From: Monodelphis domestica
Taxonomy: Eukaryota; Chordata; Mammalia; Didelphimorphia; Didelphidae
NCBI RefSeq assembly: GCF_027887165.1
Contig: NC_077228.1
Span: forward strand, 385,256,456 to 385,320,455
Direction: 5' to 3'
DNA: 64,000 nt
In this document: positions 43,433 to 55,479 of the stretch, piece after piece
How positions within the stretch are numbered: the first letter of the stretch is position 1
Layout of the letters: the number at the start of each line of letters is the position of its first letter
Notes under the pieces: model-generated
Database searches by the model: none
What the model was told of the DNA's origin: nothing
What the model saw: the letters and a program-made list of their open reading frames with translations, nothing else
Made by a program: the position numbers and the translations under genes

Positions 43433-44370
43433 TTGGATTCCAAAGAACATTCTCCCCATACTCTCACCAATCTTCTATGCCACCAAAACTAGGTTGTTCC
43501 CCCTTCCACCAGCACCCCACGATGGTGATGATGTTGTCATGTGCCCTCAATTCACAGCTTCAGAGCTCAGAATTTAGGCTGCTTTACCCATCCAGGCACC
43601 TAGAGTGGGACAAGGAGAAACTAGTTAAGGACTCCCTCAAGTGGAGAAGTAAAGATCAGTAAAGACTAAAGAATAGGACTTTGGATGGGGGTGCAGTGAA
43701 TGAGGTGCTAAGTGAGGCAGAACACAGAAAACCTTAGCCCTTGGACACAGACAGAATAACAGCCGGCATCAACAAGGTGTTTTATCAACAAAGTATTTCA
43801 TATACATTTTGTCACCTGGACATAATAACAATCCTAGGAGCAACTGGGGAGTCCCTGAGAGTTTAATCATCTTAAATTAGATTATTTATTTGTGAAGTAT
43901 CGGAGGCAAGACTCTAATCTAGATGTCTCTTGATTCTAGGTTTGGTTCTCTTCTCACTTCACCTCAACTCCTAGGAACAAGGGCCCCTCAGATAACTGGA
44001 GAATAAGATTACAGATTTTTGATGTGTCTGTTGAGGTTGGAAGATTGTATAACTCTGTGGTGATGATTTTGCAGGAAAAAGAGGGAGGAAGGAATACATA
44101 GGGATAATGGAGGTGGAGGGAAGGATGATAGAAGAGAAGAAGTGATGGCATAATGAAAAGATGTCAACATTCAAGATAATCATAGATACAAACTAAAAAT
44201 ATGGATAAAAAGAGGTTATTCTATTCATATAAAAGTTACACTAATTAAAAGTTATTGATTTAGACTGTTTACTAAATTACTATTATTATATAATGATACA
44301 AAGCATTCTTCTAGGCACTGTGGGAAAAGAAATGATATGTATATTGTTGTTCTTTATCCTTGATTTTCTT
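43433..44370. other. Unassigned DNA
   Basis: No gene recognised. 43780-43960 is weakly MIR-like. Confidence 0.35.
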
Positions 44371-44740
44371 TTTTTTAAACCCTTACCATTGTGCACAGTA
44401 ATAGCAATATTGTAATGATAACTGTGAAAGACTTGGATACTCTGATCAATACAATGATCCAATTTAATTCATAATGAAAAAATGCTATCCATCTTCAGAC
44501 AGAGAAATGATGAATTTTGAGTGCAAATTGAAGTATAATTTTCTAACTTTATTTTTCTTGCTTTTTAAAAAACATGGCTAATATGGAAAATTTTTGCATG
44601 ATATCACATGTATAATTGATACCATATTACTTTCCTTATTAGTGAGTGGGAGAAGGAATAGAAGGCAGGGAGAAAATTTGGAACTGAAATTTTAAAAAGA
44701 AAAGAATATTAAAAAATAAATTTTTAAAATTAAAAAAGGG
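44371..44740 (+). mobile_element. L1 3' end next to a SINE1 stub
   Basis: 44371-44392 is a reversed SINE1 3' stub ('tttaaacccttacc'). From 44393 sense L1 3'UTR follows: 'atactctgatcaatacaatg', 'gctatccatcttcagacaga' and 'gggagaaaatttggaactga', ending in an A/T-rich tail. The 3'UTR type differs from the copy at 10435. Confidence 0.75.
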
Positions 44741-45395
44741 AAATCATGATGTCAGGCATAAACAAAGAAGGGGCCTAACTAATCAAATACCTTGTTTATC
44801 ATCTGTAAATATTGCAAACTATTCTATATTTCTTGGTTCTTTTTCCATGAAAGACAGAAACCTAGGAAAGCTACGTTTAGAAGTCTTTAAAGATATCACT
44901 TGTGGGGGTAGGAGAAAGTAAAAAGTCCCATTTGTCCCCAATAAAAAGAAAGAAAATTTTAATTATCAGAAATCACTCCAAAATGGACCAAGAGAGGATT
45001 TATCCTGCTGCTGTAAAGACTAGGTACTCAGAAAAGCAGGTCACTCCTAACCACAGGCATCTTAGCACCACTATGAGAGATCCCCGTTAGGCCAAACAAA
45101 GCTCTGTTCAAGGCAGCAGATAACATCAAGAAAGCAGGCATGCATGCAGAGTCTAAGGCAATATGAGAGTAAAATAAATTGGTTTGGGGGAATTAAATTA
45201 AATCTTGGATCCCATTAGAAAAGATAAATCATTAAAGAGAAAAGAGGTTTAACTGCATTTTTGCAGACACAATACTTGGATTTGTGTTCATCTATATCTA
45301 GTGCTTAATTTTTCTATTAAAAAAAATTCACATTGGAGAAATTATTTTTCTTCATTCTTTTCCTCTACTAAATAAAATCCTACTCTGATGGAAGT
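44741..45395. other. Unassigned DNA
   Basis: Nothing recognised. Confidence 0.4.
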
Positions 45396-45655
45396 GACCT
45401 TGAGTTCTCCAAGGATGTGCTCCCAAAACACAAACTCTGCCAAGCTGGAAAGGTTTCAAGTATCAACCCAATAATAGACTATAGAGCTACTGTTGGAAGA
45501 ACAGCCCAGTTAAATTACGGCTAGCCACGGGCTGATGAATTCTTTGCCTACAGTTAACTCTCAAAGACATCTATTATGTTATAGAGGGGTTGCAACCTGC
45601 AACAATAAAGGAAGTACCCAGACCAACAAAATAATAAATCCTTGAAGTATTGTAA
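45396..45655 (+). repeat. Unnamed dispersed repeat (second copy near 49230)
   Basis: 'gggttgcaacctgcaacaat', 'aaaggaagtacccagaccaa' and 'aaatccttgaagta' resemble a marsupial SINE tail; related text 'ggatctgcaacaatggagag' occurs at 49287. Family uncertain. Confidence 0.35.
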
Positions 45656-46757
45656 TAATATCATCAGGATGATATATACAAATTGTGTTTCCTTGAAACT
45701 ATCATTCTTTTTAAAATTTGATTACTGTAAGCAGGCCAGCATGAACTTCATTCACCTTTTCGATTTACTACATTTGATTTAAATAGGCAGCTAATCCTTT
45801 AAAAAGAAAAATATGATGTATCCCACCATCAGAATTAAATTGGGATACCACAAATGTATAGACGCAAAAGCAGAAGAGAAGCAATCCTTGAATTCAAGGA
45901 GCTTAAATTTTAATCATCTAAAGCTCAAGTCAATAGCTCTGTTTTAAGTAAATACAACCATTGTCATCATCATTTTACTTTTATTTATCAGGCTTTTTTT
46001 TTCATCCACTATGGACTGGTACTCCTATCAACAAACAATTGATATATACTGACAAACTAGTAAAATGTTACATATTTACTGAAGTATTGTGCATCTCAAC
46101 CATGAAGCAAACACCAAGCATAAAAATAAGAAGAAATACATTTTCACAAATTCAGACAATTATCTTTTTGTTTTTAACTTTGTTACAAAATGTCTCCCCA
46201 GCTACCTCTCTTCCTTTTAGTCCCCACCAATCACGTTTCTTTATTTTGGCAGTGAACATAAAAAATCAGCAATTAGAGTTCCATGACATGACAATGTGTT
46301 GTACTTTCTTTGTTTTGACTTTCGTCTAGTTTTACCTAGTCAGTTCGAGCTTTACATTGTTTACTATTATGAGTCATATGTTACCCCACTTTTTGTTTTC
46401 CAACTTTCTGCTGATTTTTTCAGTGTGTCATCCATCTGAGATTTTATTGTTATTTTTTAAAATTAGGATGATAAAGAATATTTGGTAGGATTGTATTTCA
46501 CAAAATACATTGTCCCTAAATGAAAGGTGTTTCTAACCTCATGACACAAAGCAGTGTTCCACTGCAGCAACTATTATATTTATTTGGGAATTATAGAGGC
46601 CATTTTTCTTACTTTGTTTTTAGAGAGGTCAGTCTCTGCTTCCTATATCTCAAGCAGTAGGCAGCATATTAGTAGTCACACAATTTACCCAAAAGTCCAG
46701 AGAATACAAGAGTCCAATATGCTTACTGTTTGTTGATTATATTTTTGACTAAATTTT
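45656..46757. other. Unassigned AT-rich DNA
   Basis: About 1.1 kb without a recognised repeat or gene. An open frame at 45961-46329 has no motif. Confidence 0.4.
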
Positions 46758-46915
46758 AACAATATTTTCCAAAGTGTACATAAAAACAATTTTTAATATT
46801 AAGTTTTTATAAAATTTGAATTCCAAATTCTCTCTATCCCTTCCTCTCTTCCTCCCTCAATGCAAAGGCAAGAAATTTGACACAGAGGTTATACATGTGC
46901 AGTGTTCATTTATTT
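46758..46915 (-). mobile_element. L1 3' terminus, reversed
   Basis: 'aaatttgaattccaaattct', 'ctctatcccttcctctcttc' and 'gcaagaaatttgacacagag' with 'gttatacatgtgcagtg' match the reversed L1 3' end of the 44393 type. Confidence 0.7.
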
Positions 46916-47420
46916 TTAAGCATTTGACTATAAAGAACAAAACTCAGCCCTAAAGGCATCAAGAACAAGAAGACACCTTGACATATATGCTAAGATTACA
47001 TAATATTCCTTAAAAGTTGTAGCAATGAAGAATTTATTCAACTATACTCTGATTATTAATATCAAATGGAGATGCAAAGTGAGCTGAGCAGAACCAGAAG
47101 AACATTATACACAGTAACAATAACTATAACAATAATCACCTATCAAGGACATAGAGACTCTGATTTAACAATGATATGCATAACTTCCAAAGGACTTATG
47201 ATTTTTAAAAAATGTTATCAACCTAAAAAGCATATTTTCTCTTTTTTCTTTTTTTTGGTAACATTTCCAATATGGTACTATATTTTGCATGACTTCCCAT
47301 GTTTAGTGTCCATCATATTGTTTATCTTCTCAATGGGGTGGAGAGGGGCTGGAGGAAGGGAGAGAATTTGGAACTGAAAATTTAAAAAGATGAAAGAACA
47401 GATAGATAAATTTAAAAATT
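46916..47420 (+). mobile_element. L1 3' end, sense
   Basis: 'gagctgagcagaaccagaag', 'aacattatacacagtaacaa', 'tttgcatgacttcccatgtt' and 'gggagagaatttggaactga' give L1 3'UTR to its tail. It is head-to-head with the copy at 46758-46915. Confidence 0.8.
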
Positions 47421-48037
47421 TAACTAAGAGAAAATAAATCAGGGAAACATGCTCATCTGAGGTGTTTGCTACAGTCTAGCACAGAGTCATAGGACATTAT
47501 ATTGATTGCATAAAACCCTAAAACATTGGAGAAATTCCTAAATGAGATGCAAAATCATTCAAATGAGTAGCACAATTGTTCACACAGGAAAAAATCAAAC
47601 AGAAAAAGAAGGTGTCTTGTCAGACTATTAAATGCAGTTTGATGGGATGCCAATAGAGTTGGTCTATCAGAACCATCATTGCAATATTATAGATAGACAG
47701 CAAATTGGATCAAAAACTGAATAAGAGGAAGATTGGGTTGCATTTAATAAATTTCCCAGGGATTTTAATGATCTAAGAGTCCTAGGGGAGGAAAAAATCT
47801 TATTTCTTAAAATGCCAACAAAAAGAGAATAAAGCCACATCTCCCATCTCCAAAAATGAAGCCCACAGTGCTTTGCATATAATAAGTGCTCATTGTAGTT
47901 GATGGTGATGAGGATACCACCCATTATTAGTGAGATCTCTATGGATATTAAATTTTTCTATTTTCTAGTTAAAATCTTAATGAAATATTAAAAGGCAAAT
48001 ATTGAATAGTAAGGAGTCCAAGTATAGGTATATGTCT
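47421..48037. other. Unassigned DNA
   Basis: A LINE/MIR 3'-end-like piece lies at 47850-47905 ('agtgctttgcatataataag'). Otherwise nothing recognised. Confidence 0.4.
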
Positions 48038-48210
48038 TTTTTTTTAAACCCTTACCTTCAGGGACAGCAGAGTTATTAAGAGATAAGGCAATGGGGGGTT
48101 GTGACTTGTCCAGGGTCACATAGCTTGGAAGTATCAGAGGTCAGATTTGAACCTAGACCATTCCATCTCTAGATCTGGTTCTCAATCTGCTGAGCCATCT
48201 AGCTGCTCTC
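48038..48210 (-). mobile_element. Opossum SINE1-type element
   Basis: Poly-T, 'aaacccttaccttcagggac', 'gacttgtccagggtcacata' and 'gctgagccatctagctgctc'. Confidence 0.85.
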
Positions 48211-48679
48211 TATATCTATAATAGTAACACATATCAATGAGCAACATTAATTATACCTCAGAGCCAAAATATCATATGGCTAGTTATGGGCTTAAAGATT
48301 CATCCTTGATATTCTGCAAGAACTTCCCACCAATGTCTGGTGCTACAATCAGTCAGAGGAAACACCAACAAATATCTTTCTCAAAAGTTCTAGAATTAGG
48401 ACTATATTATTCCTAAAGCCCAAATTAGCAGCTACTGTCATAATAATATATCATTGTGTCAACACCTTTGCCTTTACCCTTTTCTCAAATTAATGTTATT
48501 AAAAAGATTTCTGAGAATGGAAGAAGTAAAGTCAAAATCAACAATTTCTAAAATCTTGCTCAGTGGCTGAAAGAATATTTTGGAAGAACACCAGACTTGG
48601 GCCTAAAAGAACTAGATATTTAAGACTGGGTTCTAACAACTGCATGACCTTGAACAAGTCACTTAAAAAGGATGCCATG
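48211..48679. other. Mostly unassigned; MIR-like end
   Basis: 48625-48670 ('actgcatgaccttgaacaag') is MIR-like; the rest is unassigned. Confidence 0.4.
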
Positions 48680-48990
48680 CAATACAGACAAAAATTCTGC
48701 TGAATTTGAAGTGAGAAGACCTGAGTTTGAATTCCAGCTCGGCCACTTTCTAGCTATTTGACCTTTGGTAAGTTACTTATCCTTTCTACATCTCAGTTTT
48801 CTCATTCATAAAATGAAGTATTTGGAGTAAATTACCTTTTAGTTCTGTTCTTAATTCTAATCACTCTAAGTCTCAGTTCTCTCATCTGTAAAAAAATAAC
48901 AATAATATAAGTGAGAGGGGGCTCTTTTGAGAATCAAATAAGATAGTATGAAAAGTGCTTCATAACAATCAAGTGCTATAATACTATTAA
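48680..48990 (+). repeat. Two MIR-type SINEs in tandem
   Basis: 48690-48860: 'gaagacctgagtttgaattc', 'ttagttctgttcttaattct'. 48865-48990: 'agttctctcatctgtaaaaa', 'atcaaataagatagtatgaa', 'cacttcataacaatcaagtg'-like 3' end. Two separate insertions in the same direction. Confidence 0.7.
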
Positions 48991-49615
48991 ATAATTTTAT
49001 TCTGAGTATATTGGAACCACTAAATGTCCCCATGCCTCATGGCAATGTGGAGGTAACTGGGTTTTTTTAAGTCTTTGCTCACAAAATGCAAATTTTGATA
49101 GGACTAACTAGGTTGGAGAAATTCCCAATATAAACCTAGAGATAGACTGGATCCTTCATCTAAAAACCAGTAGAGATAAATTCAGATAAGCTCAGAAACT
49201 GAAGATTTGCTAGGAGAGAAGAGATTTTTTTTTTTTTTGGCCACAGCAACTCATTAAGCCATCTACTTAAATTTGAAGTTTTGGGGATCTGCAACAATGG
49301 AGAGGTTGCCCTCATCTTTGAAAGCATAGACTAATAAAATATTGTAGTAAGTTTCCAATTAAAATTACTCCAAAAGGATGCATTAACCAAACACAAACAA
49401 AAGTGGCCCCACTTTCAGAACAAGTCTGACGAGTTTTCTCTGGCTTCCACAATCCTATGTCCAGTTTTCTATTTCTTGGAGGAATCCAAATTCATCTGTG
49501 AATGAGCTGAACATATTAAACTCTTCTAAACAGGGCCTGTTTCTACTGTGTTTCCCCTAGTCAGGACACAAAAGATGGCAGATTGATTCATGTGTAAATT
49601 ACAAAATTCTGACCA
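48991..49615. other. Mostly unassigned
   Basis: 49230-49345 ('ccacagcaactcattaagcc', 'gatctgcaacaatggagagg') belongs to the same unnamed repeat as 45396-45655. No gene. Confidence 0.4.
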
Positions 49616-49619
49616 TGCC

Positions 49620-49800
49620 ACGTAGAGAAGCATAAAATTTAATTAGAAGGGATCTTAGAAGTCATTTAATCTCTTTATAGATGAAGAAACTGAAGCCCAG
49701 AAACATTATGAGTTACCCAAAGTCAACAGGTAATAAATAGCAGTCAGAATTCAAACACAGGTTCTCTGATGCTTAATCCATTATACCATGTGAAAAAGAC
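49620..49800 (-). repeat. MIR SINE
   Basis: 'tttatagatgaagaaactga', 'agcccagaaacattatgagt' and 'ttaatccattataccatg' follow the reversed MIR. Confidence 0.75.
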
Positions 49801-50704
49801 AGTTTTAATATGGAAATTAAAATGTCTTAACTCCCAGAAATGAGAAGGAATATGCATATCAAATTGGGAGTTAGTATATATGAAAATTATAAAGAACTGC
49901 AATTCTTGAGATGAATTATGTACCATATGTTAAATGTAATGAAATATGTGTTAATTATTATTTGTTTTATATGTTTTTATTTAAAATTTAAAAAAAATAA
50001 ATTCATAGTGATTCTTTTGTAGGTATTTTTTCACATATACCAAAAGGAAATGTGCCAGTTGTAAAAGCTATATTTTAGAAAGTTATCCCTTTTTTCTTCC
50101 TTTGGCTTTTTTTTTTTTTTGGCCAATTCCCTCCAGAGATTACCATACTTAGTTCCCTACTGGGAGATATTCTTCTCTGTACACTTCAGTCTATTGTCCA
50201 TACGGTGGCACTGTGACATACCACAAATCCAGAGGGAATTAAAAGTGAAAAAAAACAAATGAAGAAAACCCAATCTTTCTGTTACACTATGCAATTATAT
50301 GAGGAAATAAATAGAGTTTTTCATCTCCCTGGGAGGCTGACAGATTTTGCTTTACTATGGCCAATTCCCACATACTGTTCAAGACAAGAAAATTGGGCTT
50401 GATCAAAGAGTTAAATTGTATTGCATTTCTGCTTTCTCTAAAGATTTTTTAATGGCTTCTGATGGGCTAAGAGTCAGAATGGAATGTCAGACAGAGAATT
50501 TGCCTCAGAGATAGGAAGATATTCCTTCATATCCTATATCTGAACTACTAGCTTTGAATTCTGTTCAAAATGTTATGCTTTATCAATAAATGATAGATCT
50601 AATCTCTATCCTATCTAACAGATTCATGAGATTTTGATTGATTTGGATGTGATCTTATTCAGGTTCTTGTCCAACCTCTTATCCAATATAAGAATCCAAA
50701 CCAC
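49801..50704. other. Unassigned DNA
   Basis: Nothing recognised. Confidence 0.4.
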
Positions 50705-51980
50705 TATATTCAGACAAGTTATAAACAGGCTAAATGGGAGATAATTAACAGAGAAAGGGCATTCACATTAAAAGGTTTTGGAAAAGGCTTTGTCTAGAAG
50801 GTTAGATTTTAACTGATCCTTGAAGGAAACCAGGGAAGCCAGGAGATGAGAAGGGAGAGCATTCCAGGCATGGAGGACAGTCAGTGACAATGTCCAGATT
50901 TGGGAGATGGAGTGTCCTCTGAGGCAAGCAGAAAAAAAAAAGCCAGTATTACTGGCTTGCAGAGTAAAGGGAGGTAGAGAATAAGTAGAAGGCAGAATAA
51001 AGTGGAAGAAAACTAGAAACGTGGAAAAAGGATGTGTTATAAAGGACTTTGAATATCAAAGAGAAAACTTTCCATTTGATCCTAGAAGTGATAGACATTT
51101 GAGTGTAAGGAGGGAGTGGGAGCATGTGGTCAGACCTGTGCTTTAGGAATATCATTTAGGCAGCTGGGTTAAAAATAGACTGGAATTGGGAGAGATTTGT
51201 TGTCAGGGAATTCAATAGTTTAGGCATGAAATGATGTGGCCTCCACCATAATTGTGGAAATGTCGGTGAAGAGAGGGGAGCAAATGTGAGAGATATTTTC
51301 AAGGTAAAAATCAACTTAGCAACAAATTGAATAAGGGAGTTAAGAGAGAGTGAGAAGTCAAGGATGGCATCTGAATTGAGAGCCTGGGGGATTAGAGAAC
51401 AATGGTACCCACAAAAGTAATAGGAATATTAAGAAGAGAGGAGGGTTTGGGGGAAAACATTGTGAATACAGTTTTGGACAAGTTGAGTTTGAGATGTCTA
51501 CAGGATATACCATTTATCAAGATAAGATGAAAATGGATATATGATCTAGACATAAAGGGAATTATCATAAGCAAATTAGAGCAGGGACCATAATGCCAAT
51601 CAAATTTATGGATAGAAGCAGAATTTATGAAAAAAACAAGAAATAGAGAAGTGTGAGATATAAAATGGATAAAGGGAAAGGAAAGTAGAAGCATCTTTTG
51701 CAGGTGGCCTCCTCGAGTAGTTGAGCCACAAAATGGAGAACAGATGTGATAGTGATAACTAGCAGAGAGATGCATGGGCCAAGAGAGGGAGCTTCTTTTT
51801 GAGGATGGGTATGTTTGTAGGCAGTCATGAGAGAGAGAGACTGAAAATAAGTGAGAAAGGATTAAAGGATAAGATAATAAAGGAGGAAATTTTTTGGAGG
51901 AGACAGAATGAGATAAGGTAAATTTTTTAAAAGAATTATTAACATAATTGATTAATTTAACAGATACCATATGATAAATG
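50705..51980 (-). mobile_element. L2 LINE, long decayed copy
   Basis: The minus-strand frame at 51392-51970 contains 'HLKLNLSKT' and 'FSPKPSSLLNIPIT', matching the conserved L2 'HLKLNMSKTELLIFPPKP'. Further left, 'gggagcatgtggtcagacct' and 'attccaggcatggaggacag' are the reversed L2 C-terminal and 3' region ('SDHVTPLL'). About 1.3 kb, interrupted in many places. Confidence 0.8.
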
Positions 51981-53444
51981 CTCCCATTGAGGGCATATTT
52001 AGTGTCTTTCCCAGAGCACAGTTTGTCTTGCTTGTGCTAGGGGGAAAAATAGTTGGTGTCACCTTTCCAAAGGTCATAGGGAATCTTTTCATATGACACA
52101 CTAGACCTAGAAATTTCAAGGGAAGTCCATTCCTTTTACACTGCTTTCAGTTGTTGAATAAAAAAAGAATACTGACATTGTCAGGGAGAAAAAACAGCAC
52201 AGACTCTCTGCTGGTTCCCAGCTACTTTACCAGCTCTGTTTTTCTGTCTTACCAGCAGGAAGCATTAGAAACTCAGCTATTAAAGCTGAGGAAAGATATG
52301 AAAACAATTTGGGGGGGGAGGCAGACTAAAATGAGCCTAGAGGGATATGATATCCATTGTTTCCCCCTCTTTTCGATTAGGCAAGATGATACTAGAAATA
52401 AACAGCTTTCTTATCTGTTCCAATCATCATTGAAAGTAAAATATTTCTTTCAATGGCTGGCTAATGGATTATTCAGTTTAGCATTTGTCAAATATGTAGA
52501 CAGAGTTCAAAAGAGAGGCAGTGTTCAAGCTTCCCACTCACCCACCTGCTCTACCTGGGGACTTTGGTACTGAGGTAAAACATCCCAGCTAAGCAGAAAC
52601 CACTGAACAGTTACAATTATGGAGAATTTTTGAGATAGTTTCCTCACGCTAGCAAATTTCTATTAAGAATCATGATGAGACTAGCAGTTAACATTTTACA
52701 TATGATCTCAGTAATTGTTTATTGGTGTTTTCTCATATTGCATTAAAGTATGCTTCCAGCAATATGGATATCTCTTTGATGGAAAGATTGAAATATAGCT
52801 TTGAATAATATGTTGTCTTACTATATATAGTATTCCCTTATTGATCTGAATTCGTTTGCTCTTAATTGGCTGACACAATTGTTCTCTTCCACAAAATGCT
52901 AGAACTATATACTTTCTTCAGAAAATGAATTACATTCTTGAGCACTAAGACTATTCCTGCTTGAGACTGAATTTTAGAAGTAAAGAAGAGAATAAAGAAA
53001 CCACCTGCTTAAAGATTCTTGTTATTTCCTTCTGATGGTCCTGGGACACAAAGAGTCTGTCCAAATGAGAGACAAGTGGAGAAAAGTAAAAGAAAATCCC
53101 TAAGGGAAACTATCTCTATAGATTAGAGAGAATTTGGGAGGTATCAAACTGCTAACTCAATCAACCTGGAAGGACAATCATACTTGAGATACTTATATGA
53201 GCCAGTCTGGAGAGGGAGATTGGTATATTCAACTGGTGACCCATTCTACGGTTACATATTCTCAAGAAAAGATGGGATATCCTATCATCACTCTCAAGAA
53301 AGAGCTTAGAAGTCATACCTCAATGGAGATCACTAACCCTCTTTGTAGCTGAACTAGTGCACATCCAACATGACCAAACTTCAAAGTATAAAGCATCAGA
53401 AAGTCATCAAATATCATTTGGCAATGATTAAATAAAATAATAAA
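51981..53444. other. Repeat-poor unassigned DNA, about 1.5 kb
   Basis: No repeat or gene is recognised. A plus-strand frame of 140 codons at 52151-52573 lacks any domain motif. Confidence 0.4.
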
Positions 53445-53695
53445 GCTGGGCTCTCTGTGGTACTTGCATGTAATTACTACTATTAAAGAGGCTGAGGATA
53501 GTGGTTCTCTCAAGGTCAGGAGTTCAGAGGAGCCTTACTAATTTTTGCACCAAAATGGCAAGTTTCTGGTAAATCAGGGGGCCACCACAGACTAAGTATG
53601 TTAAAGCTTCTATGCTAAGCAGAGGTGAGATCAATCTCAGCAGTCCCATGAGTGGCCACTGAACTTTCTACCCGAGTGAGATAAGGAGGTTCAGT
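53445..53695 (+). pseudogene. RN7SL (pseudogene): 7SL (SRP) RNA pseudogene
   Basis: Sense 7SL text in order. 'gctgggctctctgtggtact' matches 'gccgggcgcggtggcgcgt'. 'gaggctgaggatagtggttc' matches 'gaggctgaggctggaggatc'. 'aaggtcaggagttc' matches 'gtccaggagttc'. 'caccaaaatggcaagtttct' matches 'catcaatatggtgacctccc'. 'gggggccaccaca' matches 'gggggaccaccag'. 'tgagtggccactgaactttc' matches 'tgaatagccactgcactcc'. It spans Alu and S domains with some internal loss (251 versus about 300 bp) and ends in an A-rich tail 'caaaataaaataaaa', as expected for a retrocopy. Confidence 0.75.
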
Positions 53696-53849
53696 CAAAA
53701 TAAAATAAAATTATCTGATATAAAATAGTATATTAAAATAAAATATGGAGATAAATTGACTTAAGAAATCAGGCTGCAAAAGCCACACAACACAGTAATT
53801 TAGTATTCCATAAACCCAAGAATATAAATTACTTGCTAAAAGCTCTATT

Positions 53850-54392
53850 TAACAAGAATTGCTGGGACAATTTGAAAGCAGTTTGGCAGACATCAGACTC
53901 AGCCCAATATGTTCCAAATGGGTATGAATATAATGTAAAAGGTGACAATTTTTTTAAAAAGCTAAAGGCCAGTAGGGAAAATACAGTAGGTTTTCAATCT
54001 GTGCTCTAGAGAAAATCTCATAATTAAACAAAGGATAAAAGTCACAAAGGTAAAATAGGTCATTTTGATTATGTAAAAAATAATTTTGAGAAGAACTAAG
54101 AACCACTTCCCCATATATGTGATAAAGGAATTTGAGTTGTTTTCTCAAGTTGAAACACAAATGATCTGAAACCATATGAAAAAAAAAATATTCCCAATCA
54201 CTAATAATAAGAGAAGTGCAATTTAAAACAGCTTTGAGGTTTTGCTTCATACCCACCAAATGGTGAAGATGACAAAGTGCAATCAGTGTTGGAAAGAATA
54301 TTAGAAGGAAAGTATACCAGTACATTGTTGGTGATGTGAATTGGTCCAACCATGCTAGAAAACAATTTTATGCTAGAAAAGATATTAAACTC
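53850..54392 (+). mobile_element. L1 ORF2 fragment
   Basis: 'gcagtttggcagacatcaga', 'gtaaaataggtcattttgat', 'cactaataataagagaagtg', 'ttttgcttcatacccaccaa' and 'gatgtgaattggtccaacca' follow the L1 ORF2 C-terminal half. Old, with no tail at its right edge. Confidence 0.7.
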
Positions 54393-54775
54393 AATCAATT
54401 AGCATTATTAAGTGCCTACTATGTTCTAGGCACTCAGCTAAGTGCTGGGGATACAAAAAGAAGTAAAAGAGTCCCTGACCCTAAGTAATTTACAATCTAA
54501 TAGGAGAGGGGAGAATAATATCAGAACAAATATATAGAAAGTAAGCTAAATACAGGATAAATCAGAGATATTTAACAGAGGGAAGGCAATTAAGAAGTTT
54601 TGGGAAAGGCTTCCTGTAGAAGGTGGAATTTTAAGCCAAGTAGGTTAGTAGTTGAGTAGAGAGACATGAAGGATACCCAGAGAGAATGTCCAGAGCCAAA
54701 AGATGGTATCTTATTTGCAGAACATCCAGGAGACCAGTGTCACTGGATCAAAGAATATATGTTAGGGAATAAAAT
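54393..54775 (-). mobile_element. L2 LINE 3' end
   Basis: 'cattattaagtgcctactat', 'gttctaggcactcagctaag', 'tgctggggatacaaaaagaa' and 'tccctgaccctaagtaattt' are the reversed L2 3' end, continuing into 'ggaaaggcttcctgtagaag'. Confidence 0.85.
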
Positions 54776-54778
54776 TTA

Positions 54779-54950
54779 AGTGGATCAGGTTGATGGCTCA
54801 GTGGACAGAGCAATGGACTGGGTTGGAGTTAGGAAGACTTGTGTTCATATATGACTTCAAATCTTACTAGCTGTGTGATCCTGAGCAAGTCACTTGATGT
54901 CTGTTTGCCTTAATCCACTAGAAAAGGAAATGGCAAATCATTCTAGTATA
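54779..54950 (+). mobile_element. Mar1-type SINE, 3'-shortened
   Basis: 'gatggctcagtggacagagc', 'gagttaggaagacttgtgtt', 'gatcctgagcaagtcacttg' and 'aatggcaaatcattctagta'. The tail end is missing. Confidence 0.85.
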
Positions 54951-55204
54951 TTATTCTTTCCTAAGGCCAATCACTCCATTTGTATCCATTATGGAGTCTC
55001 TTATCAGCCTCCTCTATCACATCATTCCATAAAACATCCTCCTCCTTTCTTATTCATCTTTAATCCCTTCCTTTGCTTTGGTTTCTTCTCATATGCTCAG
55101 TTCTCCACATTCTTAAAATAAATAATAAAATCCTACCCTTAATGCTTGTATCATTTCAGATTAATGTTCCTTCGATCTTTATCAAACTTCTTGAAAGATT
55201 GTGG

Positions 55205-55312
55205 TAATGAGGTGGCACAATTGATAGAAATGATAGAGTGTTGGACAAATTGTGTGCCTGTATGACTCTGAAAAAAATCACTTAACCTACACTTGCCTCA
55301 GTTCACTATTGA
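55205..55312 (+). mobile_element. SINE remnant (SINE1/Mar1 type)
   Basis: 'gaggtggcacaattgataga', 'tgtgcctgtatgactctgaa' and 'tcacttaacctacacttgcc'. Diverged. Confidence 0.6.
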
Positions 55313-55479
55313 TTTCCTAATTGCTACATCTAATGATCTCTTTAACTCTCATTCTCTTCAGCCTCTTGAAAGCATCAGACATTGTTGCTTTGATAGTTTG
55401 GGGATGACCACACCTTCTTTCTGGATAGTCTTTGGTTTCCATGATGTTGTAGGATGAACCTTACTTGAATCACCTGACA

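Noticed and set aside
45961-46329. 122-codon plus-strand frame with hydrophobic start
   Set aside because: AT-rich sequence makes Phe/Ile/Leu-rich frames common; no motif or splice context.
52151-52573. 140-codon plus-strand frame
   Set aside because: No recognisable motif or family match; length is possible by chance in a 64-kb window.
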